Below, one piece after another: positions 1-11,320 of a stretch of 64,000 nucleotides of DNA (position 1 is its first letter; every line of letters begins with the position of its first letter). A program made the position numbers and the translations under genes. The notes beneath the pieces were generated by a model, which had not been told where the DNA came from, made no database searches, and worked only from the letters and a program-made list of their open reading frames with translations. The DNA lies in assembly GCA_051453625.1 (NCBI GenBank), contig JBOZIK010000001.1:69093951-69157950 (forward strand), given 5' to 3'. Origin of the DNA: Welwitschia mirabilis. Taxonomy: Eukaryota > Gnetophyta > Gnetopsida > Welwitschiales.

Positions 1-1020
1 ATGATGCCCAGAATTGAACCGCCCACCTTTCAAATCACTACCCTCTAGTCTTACTGTTATGTCAGTCATGCAAGTTGTTTAATAAAGGAAGTGTTTCTTT
101 ATTTTTTATTTTTACCCGCTAATTTCTGCTATGACCAATACCCTTTTGTTTGCTTACCGTCAATGTAAGAAAAACACTTTCAACCACAGGCATATGCTCC
201 AGATTTTCTAAAATAGCATATTGTTGTAAATCAAAACTTTCACTCTTAATTTACTGTTATCCTTCTTCAGATGGCTTTAGTAAATTAATGGTAGCATTGT
301 GTTCCTCTTTTAGGCGATTACACAGTGTTTAGAAAGAATGACCACATCTCCCCTTGAGTTCTTGATTTTAAATTGTTGATTTACGCATCCCTCTTCTGCT
401 ACTGCCTAACAGTCGCATGGACTCTTATCATCTGTGTGATCTCTTTTCCATTACCTGCACGGAATGAGTGCAAATATGTCTGCGCGTGCTTTTTGCATGA
501 TTCTCAGGCATTTAAGTGCTTCATTCATAATTCTCTCACGTGCTCCTTACCATTACAGTGTTCGTTTCTTTGTTCTTTCCTCTAATGCTTTTGATCCCTG
601 TAGTTGAAATGCCTGAGCATTAAAATCTAATGCCAACCTATTTTAAAAACGATTAAATCAAGATAATGTTAGGAACGCATGATTCCTTTCCGTATGCTCT
701 CACCATATATATATATATATTGTTTATATTCATTTCATAACAATGCTTCCATTTGAAATCCACCATCGCTTAGAATGTTCCCCCCTTTAAATCGTTTGCA
801 AGCTGTGAGAAACGTGTCTTTTCCTATAGCATGACTTTTCGCCTGTGCAACGCCATCTCAACACTCATAGCCTCTTCATCACCACACCATGTGCTGGATA
901 ACAGAACATAGATAATGAACTACAGATGGGTGTGCTTGAAATTATCCTTGTATTAAGAAACAGGAGGTAAGCATATGACGAATGAGAGGAGATGGGCAAC
1001 ACAGTTATAAAAAGTTATTG
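1..1020. other. Higher-GC block, no gene identified
   Basis: By eye this first kilobase has clearly more C and G than the rest of the window and lacks the TAA/TAG-rich texture of decayed repeats. Short open frames of 60 and 70 codons (150-332 and 373-585, plus strand) have no recognisable motif and are probably chance. An (AT)n run of about 16 bases sits at 705-720. No promoter, splice pattern or known domain could be supported. It may be single-copy DNA next to the repeat mass or a younger repeat. Confidence 0.4.
705..720. repeat. (AT)8 microsatellite
   Basis: Simple dinucleotide run directly visible in the sequence, inside the higher-GC block. Confidence 0.9.
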
Positions 1021-2031
1021 TAAGAGTCAGGTCTCAAGTTTGATTTTCTACAGGTACCCTTTTTGCCTCTTTTACTAGTTAATTATTTAATTAGTTTACA
1101 CTCTTAAATTTGCCATACTATAATTAAGAAAAGGGGATAATACTAACTACTAAAGTTAATCGGTTGAAATTGCTAATGCTTAAGACTTAATTTAATTTAC
1201 TTCGGCATTAGCTAGGTTTGTTAGTTATCTACTAGTAAAATTTTACTTTCCCTTATATTCATATTAAAATTTGGGGTGGTAGTTGACTCTTTTCTTTTAA
1301 CAACTAAAATGGATTAAGGGTTGTGTTTAGATGATCATAGTGCCCATAAATTCTTTACTTCAATCATTTTATAAATGACATCTTAATTGCAATAACCAAG
1401 TCTATCTAATTTTTTAATTTAGAAACTTGTAAGGTTAGTTTTCCTTCTTAAAATTTGGGACATCTATTAACCTTTATCAAATGCTATTTAAAAGGGGTTT
1501 AATAGCATGAAGCCCTATCTCAAAATCCTTAGGGAATCATTAACATTAAGTATCTAAATTATTGGGGGGAAAACTTACACTAAAATATCAAGGTAGGAAC
1601 GATTCATAAATAAGAAACTATCTTTGTTCTCATTGGGATAGAGCTAATACTCAATGTTTAAATTCTAAACTAGACATTACTATTTCATAGATTAGATTAA
1701 GACTTATCTCATTCTTTCTTCCTTATATTTAAACTTGGCCTTCCTCTTCTATCGGTTGGTATTTTAGCCAGGTTATTACATTTTGGTATCAAAGCATCAA
1801 AGCAAGATTTGAAGTTTTCAACATTAGGTTTTGGGGTGTTACAATTACTAAGTTGTACTATGAGTCATTAACATTAGCATCTACTGGCGTAGTTCTAAAA
1901 TGAAAAATTCATTTAGATTTATGATAACAATGGTGGTGTAGCTTTGATGATGATACTAGTTTTCTTATCTAGGTTGGCTTTCACAAGCTTTATGTATCTT
2001 GGCATATCTTATAAAAAATAACATAAAACAG
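1021..2031 (+). mobile_element. Degraded LTR-retroelement fragment (older than the gypsy element)
   Basis: The stretch contains GGTTATTACA (1771-1780) followed by TTT and TGGTATCAAAGC (1784-1795), which differs by one G-to-A change from the tRNA-iMet primer site TGGTATCAGAGC. This suggests an LTR ending near 1780 and a leader after it; GGGGTGTTACA occurs at about 1840. The 5' limit of the LTR is not clear and no partner LTR is visible. The gypsy element at 2037 inserted into or next to this leader. No coding region is recognisable. Confidence 0.4.
1784..1795 (+). other. Primer-binding-site-like sequence (tRNA-iMet type)
   Basis: TGGTATCAAAGC matches the plant LTR-element primer site complementary to the 3' end of initiator tRNA-Met at 11 of 12 positions, the difference being a transition. 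It lies three bases after a plausible LTR end (TTACA). Confidence 0.5.
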
Positions 2032-2036
2032 TTCTT
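2032..2036. repeat. Target-site duplication TTCTT, left copy
   Basis: The five bases TTCTT immediately precede the LTR start TGATGATGAC and recur directly after the 3' LTR at 16645-16649. A matching 5-bp duplication is what gypsy integrase leaves, so it fixes both outer ends of the element. Confidence 0.85.
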
Positions 2037-3003
2037 TGATGATGACTAATTTTGATATAAATTATACTTATTAATAAAATGTTTTTATTTTCATCATTAT
2101 GCATTTTAGATAGTAATAAATGTTTTTCTTTATGAATTTATTTAATATACTTGTTAATCAATAGATTAGTTAGTTAGTATATTAGTAGGTTAGTATATAT
2201 ACATTTTATTGTTAAGTTGCAAGTACAAAATGCCATTTGGCATGAAGATAAAAGAGAAGGCTAAGGTGGCAAAAAGGTAATAACAACCTTAACCATAAAC
2301 CTATTCCTAAGGAGTAAAAAAAAGGGAACAGAAAAACAGAAAGGAATATAAAATTGAGATCACCATCAAAGGGAGAGATCTTTTTGATAAAAAGTTCTAG
2401 GAATAGATTGAACATGAAGGTCAATAGGGGGGCTTTAACTATCCTATAAAGGATGCAACAACATATTCAATACTACAAGTATTACTTACAAAGGAAGACA
2501 CAAGCTCATTAATACATCTTCATGTAATAATTTGGTATTTCAATATAAAGCTAAAAGGATAATGTTTTGAGTATTATTGTGTGCATGTTATATTACTTAA
2601 AAAAGTAATATTATTCTATTTACTCCTATTTGTGTAACTAAACATAAACCAAAATAATTAATAGTACTTATAAATAAGTATTGTCTAGTGTATTATCTAA
2701 TTTTTACCATGTTTTTTAAGTTTCATTATCTCCCCCTAACGTAATGTATGTATGTAGTAAACTTCATCAATAATAAACTGACCTAACTAGTTCAAGAAAC
2801 TTCATCATGGTATTATTATGATGATGCATTTTAAACTAAATGGTTAAATCTCAACTAGTTTTTTAGTAAGCCTTTGGTTATTTTTATTTAATGGTGTTAG
2901 CTTATTTAGGTTAATAGTATCATGGTTTCTACTATTTTCTAATACTATTTTCTATTATTTTCTAATATTTTCTAAATTCATTTGACCACATGAGCATCCA
3001 TCA
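2037..3003 (+). repeat. 5' LTR of the gypsy element
   Basis: 967 bp, beginning TGATGATGAC and ending CCATCA. It aligns along its length with 14971-15015 and 15862-16644. Shared landmarks are TGCCATTTGGCAT, CTAAGGAG, a stretch around TACATCTTCATG, and the 3' run with repeated TATTTTCTA words. The TG...CA ends and flanking duplication support the limits. A 70-codon minus-strand open frame at 2212-2424 is chance. Confidence 0.88.
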
Positions 3004-3006
3004 TTT

Positions 3007-3025
3007 TAGCACTAGAAGGAGGGCT
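3007..3025 (+). other. Primer-binding site, decayed tRNA-Asp type
   Basis: Starts three bases after the LTR. TAGCACTA differs from the first eight bases of the tRNA-Asp-complementary site (TGGCGCCG) only by transitions; the second half is less alike, keeping GGG. Weaker than the matching site at 52480, but in the correct place. Confidence 0.45.
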
Positions 3026-3459
3026 ATCCTAAAGCCAACAAGTATAGATTATGAAAACTATGATTTAACAAGATAGCTAAGGAAAATGGTTACATAAAAA
3101 AGGTAGATATCTTAGAAACCCTAAAAAATATGATCTAGATAAGCAAACTAGAAATAAGATTAAATTAGAAATAGAAGAGAATGATTTTATGGAGGATAAA
3201 ATTACTCTTGGAAAGATTGTGAAAAAAAAAAATTCTTTAAATGATAAATGAATTAGAATAATGATTATGTACCCTTATTAAACCCCTCTTTGTTTAAGAA
3301 GAATCCTTCCATGTAACTTAGGTAAAGAAACTTGAAAATAAATTTGTAGTAGGATGCTACTGAAAAGATGATGGATATTTTAAACCTCTAAATTATGATA
3401 CCCACTGGCTACATGACTTAGATTCCATTAATCGTATAGCCTTAGAAAACTTGAATAAA

Positions 3460-4740
3460 GTGAGAAGCATAACTATGATGTAAATATCTACTTTTGAGGG
3501 TTAGAAATCAAAAGAATCCTTGCTACATTTGAGTCTATTTAAGGCCCTCTATAAAGAAAATTATCTTGATTTAAAATTTGACTATATGAGGTATTTACCC
3601 CTTTTTCTATAAAAGGGGATGATTAATTATGTTATCATAGAAATCCTAATCATTTCTTTAGCTCATGGGAAATTCATAAGAATGCTTTACTAGCTAAATT
3701 TTAGCCCATGATGGTAGTTGAAAATTTAATAGAACAAATTTATAATATTAAATAGAAAGATAATGAAAGATTTAATGAGTTCATGAATGGATACAACATA
3801 TTGGTAACTAAATACCCTAATCATGAAATTACATCTAGAGCATGAGTCAGAGCTTTACTTAGAGGATTATAGAATCAAACTTTCAAGGAATTAGACTTAC
3901 TCTATAGGAAAAGCATCAAAATAAAGAATGTTTAAGAAGTAGAAGAATCCATCAATCAGTTTAATAACATGAGTCAAGGATGGAAGTAAGAAAATGAAAA
4001 GAAGAAAAAACTAAATAAAGAACTTACCCCAGAAGTAGTTGGTAGTACATATAGCTCAAATCATATTAGTCTTATGAAGGAAGTAGCTAAAAAAGTGAGT
4101 AATACTATGGTAGAAAAATTTGATATGTTAGATATACAACACTTTAAAGAAGAAGAAGGACATATATATAAACATTCTGAAGAAGATAATAATAAAATAA
4201 CATAATATCCTTGGATGCAAGAATTTGTTCAATGGTTGGATATTAATAGATTAGATTTGAATACATCAAATTAATCTCAAGCCAGGAAAAAAAATTACCC
4301 TTATTAAAGCAAAAAATTGAAAGGTAGTTTTGAAAGGCCTTTACAAAAATATGTAAATTCAAAAAGAAAAGAACAATATAATTATCATAGAAATTAGAAA
4401 ACTAAAGATCCAAAGGTCATGAGATAAAAATCAAAAGTAGAGAACAAACAAGCAAAAATTCCTACTCAACCCCAAACAAATTCAAGAAAAGAAATAAGTA
4501 AAGTTATAACTACTAGATATGAAAAAAAAGGTGACATATGAATCACAGGAAAAGAATACAAATTTAAATAGTTCTCCAAATAATGAAGAAAATGATACAA
4601 AGAGGAAAATAGTAGATGATGCCTTAACAGATCCTTTAATTTTTCCAATGAGAAGTAAATAAATAAAACATTCAAAAATTAAAAAAAGGAATATATAACA
4701 AAATTTTGGAAGACATAAAAATATCATTACCTCTTTCGAA
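3460..4740 (+). pseudogene. gag pseudogene of the gypsy element
   Basis: Would have encoded the capsid/nucleocapsid polyprotein that packages element RNA. In the frame covering about 3660-3990 a typical gag core is readable: a Trp-containing helix (SSWEIHK), then ERFNEFMNGY and KYPNH, then RALLRGL and KELDLL. This matches the region of Tat/Athila gag around the conserved stretch with NH/HH before the RALLRG-like block. Stops occur at codons that fit former CAA, CAG, CGA or TGG. Downstream the sequence is Lys/Asn-rich, and no CCHC zinc knuckle could be read with confidence. The start codon cannot be placed because the N-terminal part is too degraded. Confidence 0.6.
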
Positions 4741-4909
4741 ATTACTAAAAGATGTGCCTATGTACTAAAAACAAATGAAGAGCATATGTTTAAAATAAAA
4801 GAATAAGAATGAAATCAAGAAGAAGAAACAAATTCAAATGGTTAGGAAAGATCATGTTTCTTATGATTCCATGCAAGTTCTTTAAAATAAACAACATGAA
4901 AAGTATAGT

Positions 4910-5140
4910 AATCATGAAATATCAATGATAGATGTAAATATTAATAGGAAATTAAAAGCACAGGTACTTATAGATCTACTAGTAAGCATTATTATTATGG
5001 CCTATGAAATGTAAGATGAATTAAGAAAACCAAAACTAATACCTTACTAAGAAAAGTATACCTAGTAAATGTCTTAACAATAATATTAAAACGAGTTATA
5101 AAGAATATATCCATTAAACTCCAAGGCTTTATCTACTTGG
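4910..5140 (+). pseudogene. Aspartic protease remnant of the gypsy element
   Basis: The polyprotein-processing protease should follow gag. A frame around 4930-5020 reads VNINRKLKAQVLIDLL and then IIIMAYEM. This fits the family pattern of a short beta strand, a catalytic Asp in a Leu-Asp context and a following I-M-P/A-Y pattern. The catalytic Asp codon (4973-4975) is present, but the Ser-Gly of the usual D-S/T-G triad is replaced by Leu-Leu, so it would be inactive. Position between gag and RT supports the call; sequence evidence alone is modest. Confidence 0.45.
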
Positions 5141-5639
5141 TAGATTCATTAGTAATGAAAGCTGAGAGAGATACCCATGAAGTAATTATATTAAGACCTT
5201 AGATTGCTATAGAAGATACTACTATATATTCTAGGAGAGGATTAATAGAAATCAGTCTAGAAGATCTTAAAAAAGAGATTAAACTATCTAATGTAATGAT
5301 TGTAGAAGAGGTGGTACAAAATATAGAAGCTAGAACCAATACAATTCTAACATAGGAGACTACTCAAATGTTAAATAAATAAAATAAACAAAAGCATGAA
5401 AATGAAGATTTTATAGCTCAAGAAATAGAAAAGCCTCTACTCAAGAAAGGATTAGAGTATATTAAAGTAAATATAAAGAGACCCTTGATTATAAATAGTT
5501 GTTTGACTCATTCACAAAAAGGAAAACTTAAAAGAATCTTAATCAAAAGGAAAGGATATTTTGCTTGGGATTATATGGATATTAAATAAATAGATTAAAA
5601 AATATATTAACATAGAATTTATTTAAATACCTCTAATAA

Positions 5640-6360
5640 ACCCAATAGGTAGTCAAAAAGAAGATGCAATCCACATGTGTAGGAATTAATTAAATATGAA
5701 ATTTCTAAACTTTTGGAAGTCGGATTAAGTTATCCTATATTTAATTTAGAACAGATATGTCCTATTATAGTGGTGCCAAAGAAAGAAAATAAATGGAGGA
5801 TATGTATAGACTATTAAATGTTGAATACTTTAACTTATAAAAATCATTTCCTTCTTTCATTTATAGATCAAGTTTTAGAAAGAGCGTCTAGACATCGATA
5901 CTATAGTTTTTTCTAATGAATATAGTGGCTATAATTAAGTCCTTATAGCTTTAAAGGATTAAGCCAAGATAACTTTCACTTCTCTAAGGTACTCATGCCT
6001 ATAAAATATTACCTTTTAGATTATGTAATGCACCTGCTACTTTTTAAAGGTTAGTAAATAACATCTTTCAAGATATGATAGGAAGATCAGTTAAAGTATT
6101 TATGGATGATATATAAAATTTTAAAAATAATTTTGAGGAGTCACTACATAGATTGAAGAGAGTTCTAGAGAGATGTGAAGAAAATTATCTTAGACTTAGT
6201 TGGTCAAAAAGTTATCTCATGATGATAAACGACATAGTACTAGGACTAGAATATCTCAAAAAGAGATTAAAACTAATCAATAAAAAATTAGAGCTATAAA
6301 AGGCATTCCATCACCAACTAAATTAAAAAATAAAAAACTTTTTTATGGCATGTTAAATGT
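5640..6360 (+). pseudogene. Reverse transcriptase pseudogene, gypsy type
   Basis: Copies element RNA into DNA. Readable blocks in order: ELIKYEISKLLEVG, then VVPKKENKWRICIDY (about 5770-5815), FIDQVLERAS with YYSFF, then ALKD, LPFRLCNAPATF, and VFMDDI at 6096-6113. The FMDD box (Asp codons 6105-6110) carries the two metal-binding aspartates and is intact. Then comes the helix ESLHRLKRVLERC and the block DIVLGLEYLKK. At least eight stops or frame changes interrupt it, several at former Gln, Arg or Trp codons. The strong block order leaves little doubt about the family. Confidence 0.88.
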
Positions 6361-6399
6361 TATATAAGATTTATATCCAACTATAATAAAAGTTCTAAA

Positions 6400-6900
6400 T
6401 CTTTGAGTAACATTTTATAAAAGGATGTGGAATATAACTAGATTAATGAATGTCAAAATGCTTACTAGACTTTAAAGAATAAAATTTTATTAGCACCTAT
6501 TCTATAAGAAATAAATTAGATAAGACCATCTCACATTATGACTGATGCATCTAGTTATGCAATGGAAGTAGTTTTAGGACAAAAAGATGAAGATAATAAA
6601 CCTTACGCCATTACCTATATTAGAAAGAACTTTAAACTAGCTCAATGATACATAGTAATAGAGAAAGAGTTGTTAGTAGTAGTAATGATATTAGAAAACT
6701 TTACACATTATTTTAGGTTATAGAGTTATAGCTCATATAGACCATAGTGTTATTAGTTTTTTGTTGAAAAAAAAAAAGAGGCAAATGGAAGAATTATGAG
6801 ATGAATACTATTGATGTAAGAATTTAACATAAAGACTATTGGGAAAAAAGGGACAAAAAATGTAGTAGTAGATCACCTCTCAAGACTATAATTTCCTCAT
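6400..6900 (+). pseudogene. RNase H remnant of the gypsy element
   Basis: Degrades the RNA strand during reverse transcription. MTDASSYAM at about 6538-6564 carries the catalytic Asp and the alanine-rich turn, followed by VVLGQKDEDNK, YAITYIRKNFKLAQ, IEKELLVVV and YFR. The segment ends with KKGTKNVVVDHLSRL (about 6845-6890), the conserved join to integrase in plant gypsy elements. Stops after KLAQ and frame changes make it inactive. Confidence 0.85.
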
Positions 6901-6949
6901 AAGGAGTAGATAAACACAAAATATGAGTTTTCAAAGGAACATATTTTTC

Positions 6950-8290
6950 AAGTAAAAACCAATCCATGGTGTGCCAATATAGCCAACTTCATTGTGAGCA
7001 AGAAATTATCATTATTTATGAATTACTATGAAAGAAAAGGATTACTAAGAAAATTTAGAGATTACATTTGATATGATAAAATTTTATTTAGAAAATGCAA
7101 AGATCATGTTATTAAAAGATATATAAAAGAAAATTTACAAATATAGATTCTAAAGGAAGATCATGAGGGAGAATGAGGAGGAAATTATGGTGAAAGAAAA
7201 ATAAATATAAAAATTTTTCATATGTGATACTACTAACTCACTATATTCAAAGATTCTAATGCTTATATCTAAGGTTGTGATAACTATTAAAGGGAATAAG
7301 CATTTAACTAGAGATTAGAAATGTTATAATAATGGATTCAGTCAACTGAACCTTTTGATATTTGAGGAATACATTTTATTAGACCTATCAATCCTTCCTC
7401 TTATAAAAAGAGATACATGTTGGTTTGAGTTGATTACTTTACTAAGTAGGTTAAGGCTGAGGTCATGTCTCATTATTCTTCCCAAATTTAGTTAATTTTT
7501 TCCTTAGGAATATTATCGATCAATTTTGAGCCTCTCAAAGTCTTATATCTAATAGGAAAACTTGTTTTACCAGTGAAGTCTTTAAGAAAATTTGACCAAA
7601 TATGGAATCCACCATAACTCCTCTACTATTTATCATCATTAATTTAATGATTAAGATGAAGTAACTAATAGAGAAATTAATAGAATATTAATTACGGTTA
7701 TAAATAGTAAGAAAACAGATTGAGTTGACAAATTAAATGAAGCTTTTTGGGCTTACAAAATAACTTGNNNNNNNNNNNNNNNNNNNNNNNNNNNNNNNNN
7801 NNNNNNNNNNNNNNNNNNNNNNNNNNNNNNNNNNNNNNNNNNNNNNNNNNNNNNNNNNNNNNNNNNNAAATATACCACAATATTTAACACCATATAAATT
7901 AGTATTTAGAAAATGGACTATCTTGCTAATATAATTTAGAATAAAAACATTTAAATTGGATAAAGAATTAAAGTATAACTTCGATGCAACTCAAGAGGAA
8001 GGGTAGAAAACATGGATATATTAGATAAAGTAGGAAGAAATCTCTTTTACATAAAGAACTTATACAACCAAAAACTAAAATATATCATGATAATAGTATT
8101 AGAAAAACTAATTTTAATATAGGATATTCTATATTAATCTATAATCCTAAAGATTCATTACAAATAAAAGTATAAACAAAATTAACTAGGACCTTATACT
8201 ATAACAAAATTTTTTAAAAATGGATACATAAAAGCATATGATCCTAATAAAAAACTAACCTATCAAGTTAGTGGGTAAAGAATAAGGATG
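6950..8290 (+). pseudogene. Integrase pseudogene, gypsy type, with 100-N gap
   Basis: Inserts the DNA copy into the genome. Readable pieces are PWCANIANF; a decayed zinc-binding arm (about 7060-7200); the core around GIHFIRPI (7368-7390), where the catalytic Asp is His; VDYFTK; then the strand SNRKTCFTSEVF, where the second catalytic Asp is Asn. KLNEAFWAYK comes just before the gap at 7768. After the gap, YKLVFRKW and the start of the C-terminal domain are present, and short Tyr/Asn-rich traces follow to about 8290. Both visible catalytic acids are changed, so it is dead even apart from stops. Confidence 0.85.
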
Positions 8291-9230
8291 TATTATGATC
8301 ATAAATTATGTTAAACTATTTAGGAATCCCTTATAGGATGAAAAAAATACTTTCACTCTATTCAAAAATAAAAGTTTTTATATTAGCTAATAAAGAACAT
8401 GTCATTTCCTTAAAGTTTATCTAGACTATTAAGTTGTTGAAGACAAATTTAATGATTATGAAATAAAAAGCTAGCTTAGTAAGTCTTCAACAAGGGATTG
8501 TGCATTATTCATATCAAAAAGATTAAGGAGACACATTCCATCACATGGTAGAATATCTTCTGATAAATGTACATTAAAGAAAAAAAGAAAAATCCTCAAT
8601 GTTCTACTATANNNNNNNNNNNNNNNNNNNNNNNNNNNNNNNNNNNNNNNNNNNNNNNNNNNNNNNNNNNNNNNNNNNNNNNNNNNNNNNNNNNNNNNNN
8701 NNNNNNNNNNNNNNNNNNNNNNNNNNNNNNNNNNNNNNNNNNNNNNNNNNNNNNNNNNNNNNNNNNNNNNNNNNNNNNNNNNNNNNNNNNNNNNNNNNNN
8801 NNNNNNNNNNNNNNNNNNNNNNNNNNNNNNNNNNNNNNNNNNNNNNNNNNNNNNNNNNNNNNNNNNNNNNNNNNNNNNNNNNNNNNNNNNNNNNNNNNNN
8901 NNNNNNNNNNNNNNNNNNNNNNNNNNNNNNNNNNNNNNNNNNNNNNNNNNNNNNNNNNNNNNNNNNNNNNNNNNNNNNNNNNNNNNNNNNNNNNNNNNNN
9001 NNNNNNNNNNNNNNNNNNNNNNNNNNNNNNNNNNNNNNNNNNNNNNNNNNNNNNNNNNNNNNNNNNNNNNNNNNNNNNNNNNNNNNNNNNNNNNNNNNNN
9101 NNNNNNNNNNNNNNNNNNNNNNNNNNNNNNNNNNNNNNNNNNNNNNNNNNNNNNNNNNNNNNNNNNNNNNNNNNNNNNNNNNNNNNNNNNNNNNNNNNNN
9201 NNNNNNNNNNNNNNNNNNNNNNNNNNNNNN

Positions 9231-9303
<73 letters not shown>

Positions 9304-9640
9304 AGAAGAAAAATATTCTAGTTTATGATGGAATGTGAATTTAAATATTTTCAATTTAATATAATGCATAATAATTAAATTCTATTTTAGGAAAGAAAAA
9401 GCTTTAAAGTTTTAGAATCATTTCATATTATCATAATAATTTGATAAATTATTTAGTTCTAGTTTTGTTTAATAAAGATGATATATCCATAAGATAATAA
9501 AGGTAGTTGTAAGTTAAATTTGTTCAAAATAAAAGTCAAGAACTTCATTAAGCTAGGTATTTATTATCTCTTATTGTAGAAGTAAAATTAAAAAATATTT
9601 TTTATGGTACTAAATAAGTAAATTCTTCAGTTGAATTAAT
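8291..9640. other. Element spacer after pol, with N gap and (AG)35
   Basis: No coding similarity was found between the integrase end and the antisense ORF. The stretch includes a 619-N gap (8612-9230) and a pure (AG)35 run at 9231-9300. Long open frames called across the gap are only N plus the dinucleotide run and are not genes. A motif near 8472-8496 (GCTTAGTAAGTCTTCAACAA) resembles the post-pol region of Athila-like elements. Confidence 0.5.
9231..9300. repeat. (AG)35 microsatellite abutting a gap
   Basis: Seventy bases of perfect AG repeats directly follow 619 Ns. The microsatellite is the likely reason the assembly broke here, and its true length is unknown. Confidence 0.95.
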
Positions 9641-10293
9641 TAAATTCTTAAAGTAGCTAGAGAAATTATTCTTCTTGTTAGAATGCCTAGTCTTAGAAGA
9701 TGATCCCCATAAAACTCTCACCCAAAGGTAGTAGGTCGATCTCACTTACAGACTTTACTATCAAGTTGATATCTTCTATGTGGGCTCATCAAAAGTTTTG
9801 GTAAGGCTTAGTATTCCATACTATATTTTTCATATTCTCTGTATTAAAACTTAATGCAGCAAGACTAGGCATAGGGATCAATCACTTTCTTTAATACTTG
9901 CATCCACCTAGCTAATAAACTAGAGAAACATTACATCCTAAATTCCCTTAATTGAGTTGCTAATAATGCTCTTTAGTTTTACCCTCAGATACTCACCCAC
10001 TAAGTGATGAATCATTAGATCAAAACTTAGAGGGATGACACTATTTTCAAAGTGGTCCTCTCCAGCCTTAGTAATGATACTATTCAAGGTATCTAAAATC
10101 TTAACAATTGATTTGTAATTATAATATAAAAACTACTACACCTCATTCTCTAACTTAGCTGAAATTTCAGGTGATGGGGGTTTACACTACTGATGCACAT
10201 ATCGATCTATGTGGAATCCAAGTTGAAAAGGTAGTGATTTACTTTTTTAACCTCTAAGGTAATAATGGAAGAGGTAGGTGGAGTAAAAGCCAT
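9640..10293 (-). pseudogene. Antisense ORF inside the gypsy element (MAFTPP family)
   Basis: Function unknown. On the minus strand an ATG at 10293-10291 opens MAFTPPTSSI...HYLFNLDST, a stop (TAG) at codon 29, then IDMCISSV and HHLKFQL. After a frame change, long readable runs follow, such as LNSIITKAGEDHFENSV and SFDLMIHHLVGEYLRVK. Stops fit former Gln/Arg codons. The first 50 or so codons and about 150 bases upstream match 63685-64000 on the plus strand, including the same in-frame stop, so this is a real conserved unit and not chance. Antisense extra ORFs between pol and the 3' LTR are known in some Tat elements, which fits; that this is such an ORF is inference. Confidence 0.6.
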
Positions 10294-10859
10294 CAGAATT
10301 AACTAAGAAAAGATGATAAGGGATGGAAAATTATTGAGTGAATGAATTCTGAGGCTTAGATGGAGAACGATAAATGATTAACATGAAAGAATGATATTTA
10401 TAATGTAAATTCTATTTAGTATGGTTGATAAGTGTAATTCATTTTTGGTTAACCAGTGTAGATGTGTTCAATATGAAAGTAAAGGATTATACAAATACTA
10501 CATCCTTGTTCTATTTAACAGCCAAAGTATATTAAGTATTAGCAACAATCTTAAAGAAAGAGAAGAACTAGGGAATTTCAAGCTGGTCAAGATTTAGTAT
10601 GAATTTAGAACTTTAGATCAATTTATGATTAGTGTAGTTTTCCACAAGTTGCAGTTCTTTGTAGGAATCCATCCTACTTTGTCATTATTACTAATTACTA
10701 AGTAGTTAGTAAAATCCTTTAATTACTTTTAATTAAAAGAAGACCTTTAGATAATAATAAGTAAATAATGATTAATAATGTAGAGAAAATTTATAATTTA
10801 TAAAGGAATAAGAATTAGAAGTTATAGATGTCACTTTTATAATAAAATATCATCATAAG

Positions 10860-11320
10860 ACAAGCCTTGAAAATGAGTTTATCTAGTTGACTAACACTAA
10901 CTCAAAGTTGTAACTTTGAGTTAGATTTTGATTTGGCTTGATAAAGATAGAAATCTATTTTCTAAATATCTATACCTACATAAAATAACATCACTTGGTT
11001 GATTAACAATAACTTAAAACTAAAACTTTAAGTCAGATCCAACCACTGTGATGTAAGTCCAAAAATGTTGGCTAATACTAGCTTAAGGTTGGAACTTTGA
11101 GTTAGATTTAATGTCAACTTAGTAGTCTTCTTACATTCTATAAATTTCTAAGAAAAATAAAAAATCATTTGGTTTACTAATATCAACCCAAAGTGGAAAC
11201 TTCGATTTGGATTTTGAGCTAAGTCATTAATAGGTAAGTTCATGGAGTTAACTAACACCAGTTCAAAGCTAAAGCTTTGAGCTAGATTTCTAGTCAACTT
11301 CATTTTCTTAAACTTATTAC
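10860..11320. repeat. Tandem array of about 180 bp with palindromic cores
   Basis: Five related units start near 10886, 10998, 11067, 11171 and 11246. Units 1, 3 and 5 are 181 and 179 bp apart, so the array is best seen as 2.5 copies of a dimeric repeat of about 180 bp. Each unit has a GTTGACTAAC-like lead and a hairpin. In unit 1 AACTCAAAGTT (10899-10909) and AACTTTGAGTT (10912-10922) are perfect arms around a 2-nt loop; the other units have decayed arms. Tandem repeats in this position are known in Tat elements and can seed satellites. Confidence 0.8.

Noticed and set aside
8567-9369. Long open frames of 240-257 codons
   Set aside because: They consist of the 619-N gap plus the (AG)35 run, which reads as Arg-Glu or Ser-Leu repeats. 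No real coding evidence.
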